A stretch of DNA of 5,153 bases. Origin: Pseudomonas sp. (GTDB taxonomy: Bacteria; Pseudomonadota; Gammaproteobacteria; Pseudomonadales; Pseudomonadaceae). Within the stretch, counting starts at the first letter, position 1. Each line of letters starts with the position of its first letter. This document shows, piece by piece, positions 4,050 through 5,153 of the stretch. The notes beneath the pieces were generated by a model. The model had not been told where the DNA came from, did not search any database, and saw only the letters and a program-made list of their open reading frames with translations. The DNA is taken from NCBI GenBank assembly GCA_029240955.1, contig JARDZH010000212.1, positions 1-5,153 on the forward strand, read 5' to 3'. A program made the translations under genes and the position numbers.

Positions 4050-5087
4050 GTGTTCAAAGATATCTTTTCCTCGTCTCGAAAAAGCCGACTGGGTGCCGCG
4101 TTTGTACTGGCCGCCAGTGTCAGTGTCGGCGGCCTGATCGCTCCGCAAGCCGCCCAGGCCGAAGGCCAGTTGCGCATCGCCGAACAGTTCGGTGTCGTTT
4201 ACCTGTTGCTGAATGTGGCGCGGGATCAGCACCTGATCGAGAAGCACGGCAAAGAGGCCGGAATCGATATCAAGGTCGACTGGACCCAGCTATCGGGCGG
4301 CTCGGCGGTCAACGATGCCTTGCTCTCCGGCGCGGTCGATATCGCAGGCGCCGGCGTCGGCCCGTTGCTGACGATCTGGGACCGCACCCATGGTCGGCAG
4401 AACGTGAAGGCAGTCGCGTCTCTGGGCAACTTTCCGTATTACCTGGTCAGCAACAACCCGAATGTGAAAACCATTGCCGACTTCACCGAAAAGGATCGCA
4501 TCGCAGTGCCTGCGGTAGGCGTCTCGGTGCAGTCGCGCTATCTGCAACTGGCATCAGCCAAGCTGTGGGGTGACAAGGAATACGCGCGGCTGGACAAGTA
4601 CACCATCAACTTGCCCCATCCCGATGCGAGCAACGCGATCAAGACCGGCGGCACCGAGCTGAACGCTCACTTCTCCAACCCACCCTTCCAGGAGCAGGAA
4701 CTGGAGACGCCCGGCGTGCACGTCGTGCTCAACTCCTATGACGTACTTGGACCAAACTCGCCCACCCTGCTCTTCGCCACCGAGAAGTTCCGCGAGGACA
4801 ATCCGAAGACCTATCAGGCCTTCCTCGACGCACTGGTCGAAGCCTCCGATTACATCAAACGAGACAAGGCCGGCGCAGCGGACACTTATATCCGCGTAAC
4901 CAAGTCCAAGACGGATCGTGAGCAACTGATCAAGATCATTTCCGATCCTCAGTTCGAATTCACCATCACGCCGAAAAACACCTACCCGCTCGCTGAATTC
5001 CTTCACCGCGTCGGTGCGATCAAAAACAAACCGGCGTCGTGGAAGGATTATTTCTTCCAGGATGCGAGCCTGTTGCAAGGTAGCTAA
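4050..5087 (+). CDS. ABC transporter periplasmic substrate-binding protein, NMT1/TauA/SsuA (NitT/TauT) family
   Basis: A 345-residue secreted protein starting at GTG. Residues 1-37 are a Sec signal peptide: basic start (SSSRKSR), hydrophobic core LGAAFVLAASVSVGGLIA, and an AQA site with likely cleavage after Ala37 (AQA|EGQ). No twin-arginine motif or lipobox is seen. The mature protein starts QLRIAEQFGVVYLLLNVARD, followed by LSGGSAVNDALLSGAVDIAGAGVGP (about 81-105), a pattern typical of this family. Near the end is KPASWKDYFF (about 327-336), as in sulfonate/nitrate/taurine-type binding proteins. It should capture a small solute in the periplasm and deliver it to the permease/ATPase pair encoded at the left of the window, although it lies on the opposite strand, separated from them by the PLP enzyme gene and the REPIN array. 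It seems to have its own promoter and a hairpin after its stop. Substrate unknown; SsuA, TauA or NrtA identity is not claimed. Confidence 0.93.
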   Translation: MFKDIFSSSRKSRLGAAFVLAASVSVGGLIAPQAAQAEGQLRIAEQFGVVYLLLNVARDQHLIEKHGKEAGIDIKVDWTQLSGGSAVNDALLSGAVDIAGAGVGPLLTIWDRTHGRQNVKAVASLGNFPYYLVSNNPNVKTIADFTEKDRIAVPAVGVSVQSRYLQLASAKLWGDKEYARLDKYTINLPHPDASNAIKTGGTELNAHFSNPPFQEQELETPGVHVVLNSYDVLGPNSPTLLFATEKFREDNPKTYQAFLDALVEASDYIKRDKAGAADTYIRVTKSKTDREQLIKIISDPQFEFTITPKNTYPLAEFLHRVGAIKNKPASWKDYFFQDASLLQGS

Positions 5088-5094
5088 CAGAAAC

Positions 5095-5132
5095 CAGGGT
5101 CTGGCGGATCATGTGACACACGCCAGACCCTG
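5095..5132 (+). terminator. Perfect 12-bp hairpin after the binding-protein gene, probable transcript end
   Basis: CAGGGTCTGGCG (5095-5106) pairs perfectly with CGCCAGACCCTG (5121-5132) around a 14-nt loop, 7 nt after the TAA. No U-tract follows, so it is not a classical intrinsic terminator; it may end transcription weakly, protect the 3' end, or stall polymerase for Rho. A second hairpin, GCCTG (5135-5139)/CAGGC (5144-5148) with a TTGA loop, follows at once, and any T-run could lie beyond the window edge. Confidence 0.6.
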
Positions 5133-5134
5133 TA

Positions 5135-5148
5135 GCCTGTTGACAGGC
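5135..5148 (+). terminator. Second small hairpin downstream, GCCTG-tetraloop-CAGGC
   Basis: A 5-bp stem with a TTGA loop directly after the 12-bp hairpin. Tandem hairpins after a stop codon support a transcript-end region. The window ends five bases later, so a T-tract cannot be assessed. Confidence 0.35.
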
Positions 5149-5153
5149 CTTAG

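Noticed and set aside
4554..5078. 174-codon minus frame inside the binding-protein gene
   Set aside because: Antisense to a gene with signal peptide and family motifs; no support of its own.

Overview
The window looks like a gammaproteobacterial chromosome segment, most likely a Pseudomonas of the syringae/fluorescens type. The DNA is GC-rich, Shine-Dalgarno sites are clear, and a cluster of short REP palindromes (cores of the GTAGGAnCCAGC...GGCGAAG kind) is typical of intergenic DNA in those species. The genus call is inference from sequence style; no marker gene is present.

Layout: bases 1-1605 carry a tight leftward operon with, in transcription order, a FadR-subfamily GntR regulator, a NitT/TauT (SsuB/TauB/NrtD-like) ABC transporter ATPase, and the first 43 codons of the cognate permease, which runs off the left edge. 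Regulator and ATPase overlap by ATGA; ATPase and permease are 1 base apart. A 342-bp divergent intergenic region follows (1606-1947). It holds a candidate rightward promoter and two palindromes sharing TGAGCNNCTCA, good candidates for the regulator's operators. The rightward gene at 1948-3405 is a class V (cysteine-desulfurase-fold) PLP enzyme. Next comes a 644-bp non-coding region with a tandem array of REPIN-type repeats (period 154-155 bp, two complete units plus a truncated third) and an AT-rich promoter-like island. At 4050-5087 lies a GTG-started, Sec-exported NMT1/TauA/SsuA-like substrate-binding protein, followed by a 12-bp perfect hairpin.

Together the genes suggest one metabolite-uptake locus. 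The binding protein captures a small solute in the periplasm, the permease and ATPase import it, the PLP enzyme acts on it or on a derived amino acid (the Cys pair in RGGCACAG suggests C-S or persulfide chemistry), and the FadR-type regulator responds to a ligand. The substrate is not visible from sequence. An organosulfur or amino compound is a reasonable guess, no more. The most unusual points are the class V enzyme placed inside a split NitT/TauT transporter locus, the paired palindromes in the divergent promoter region, and the regular REPIN array between the enzyme and binding-protein genes.
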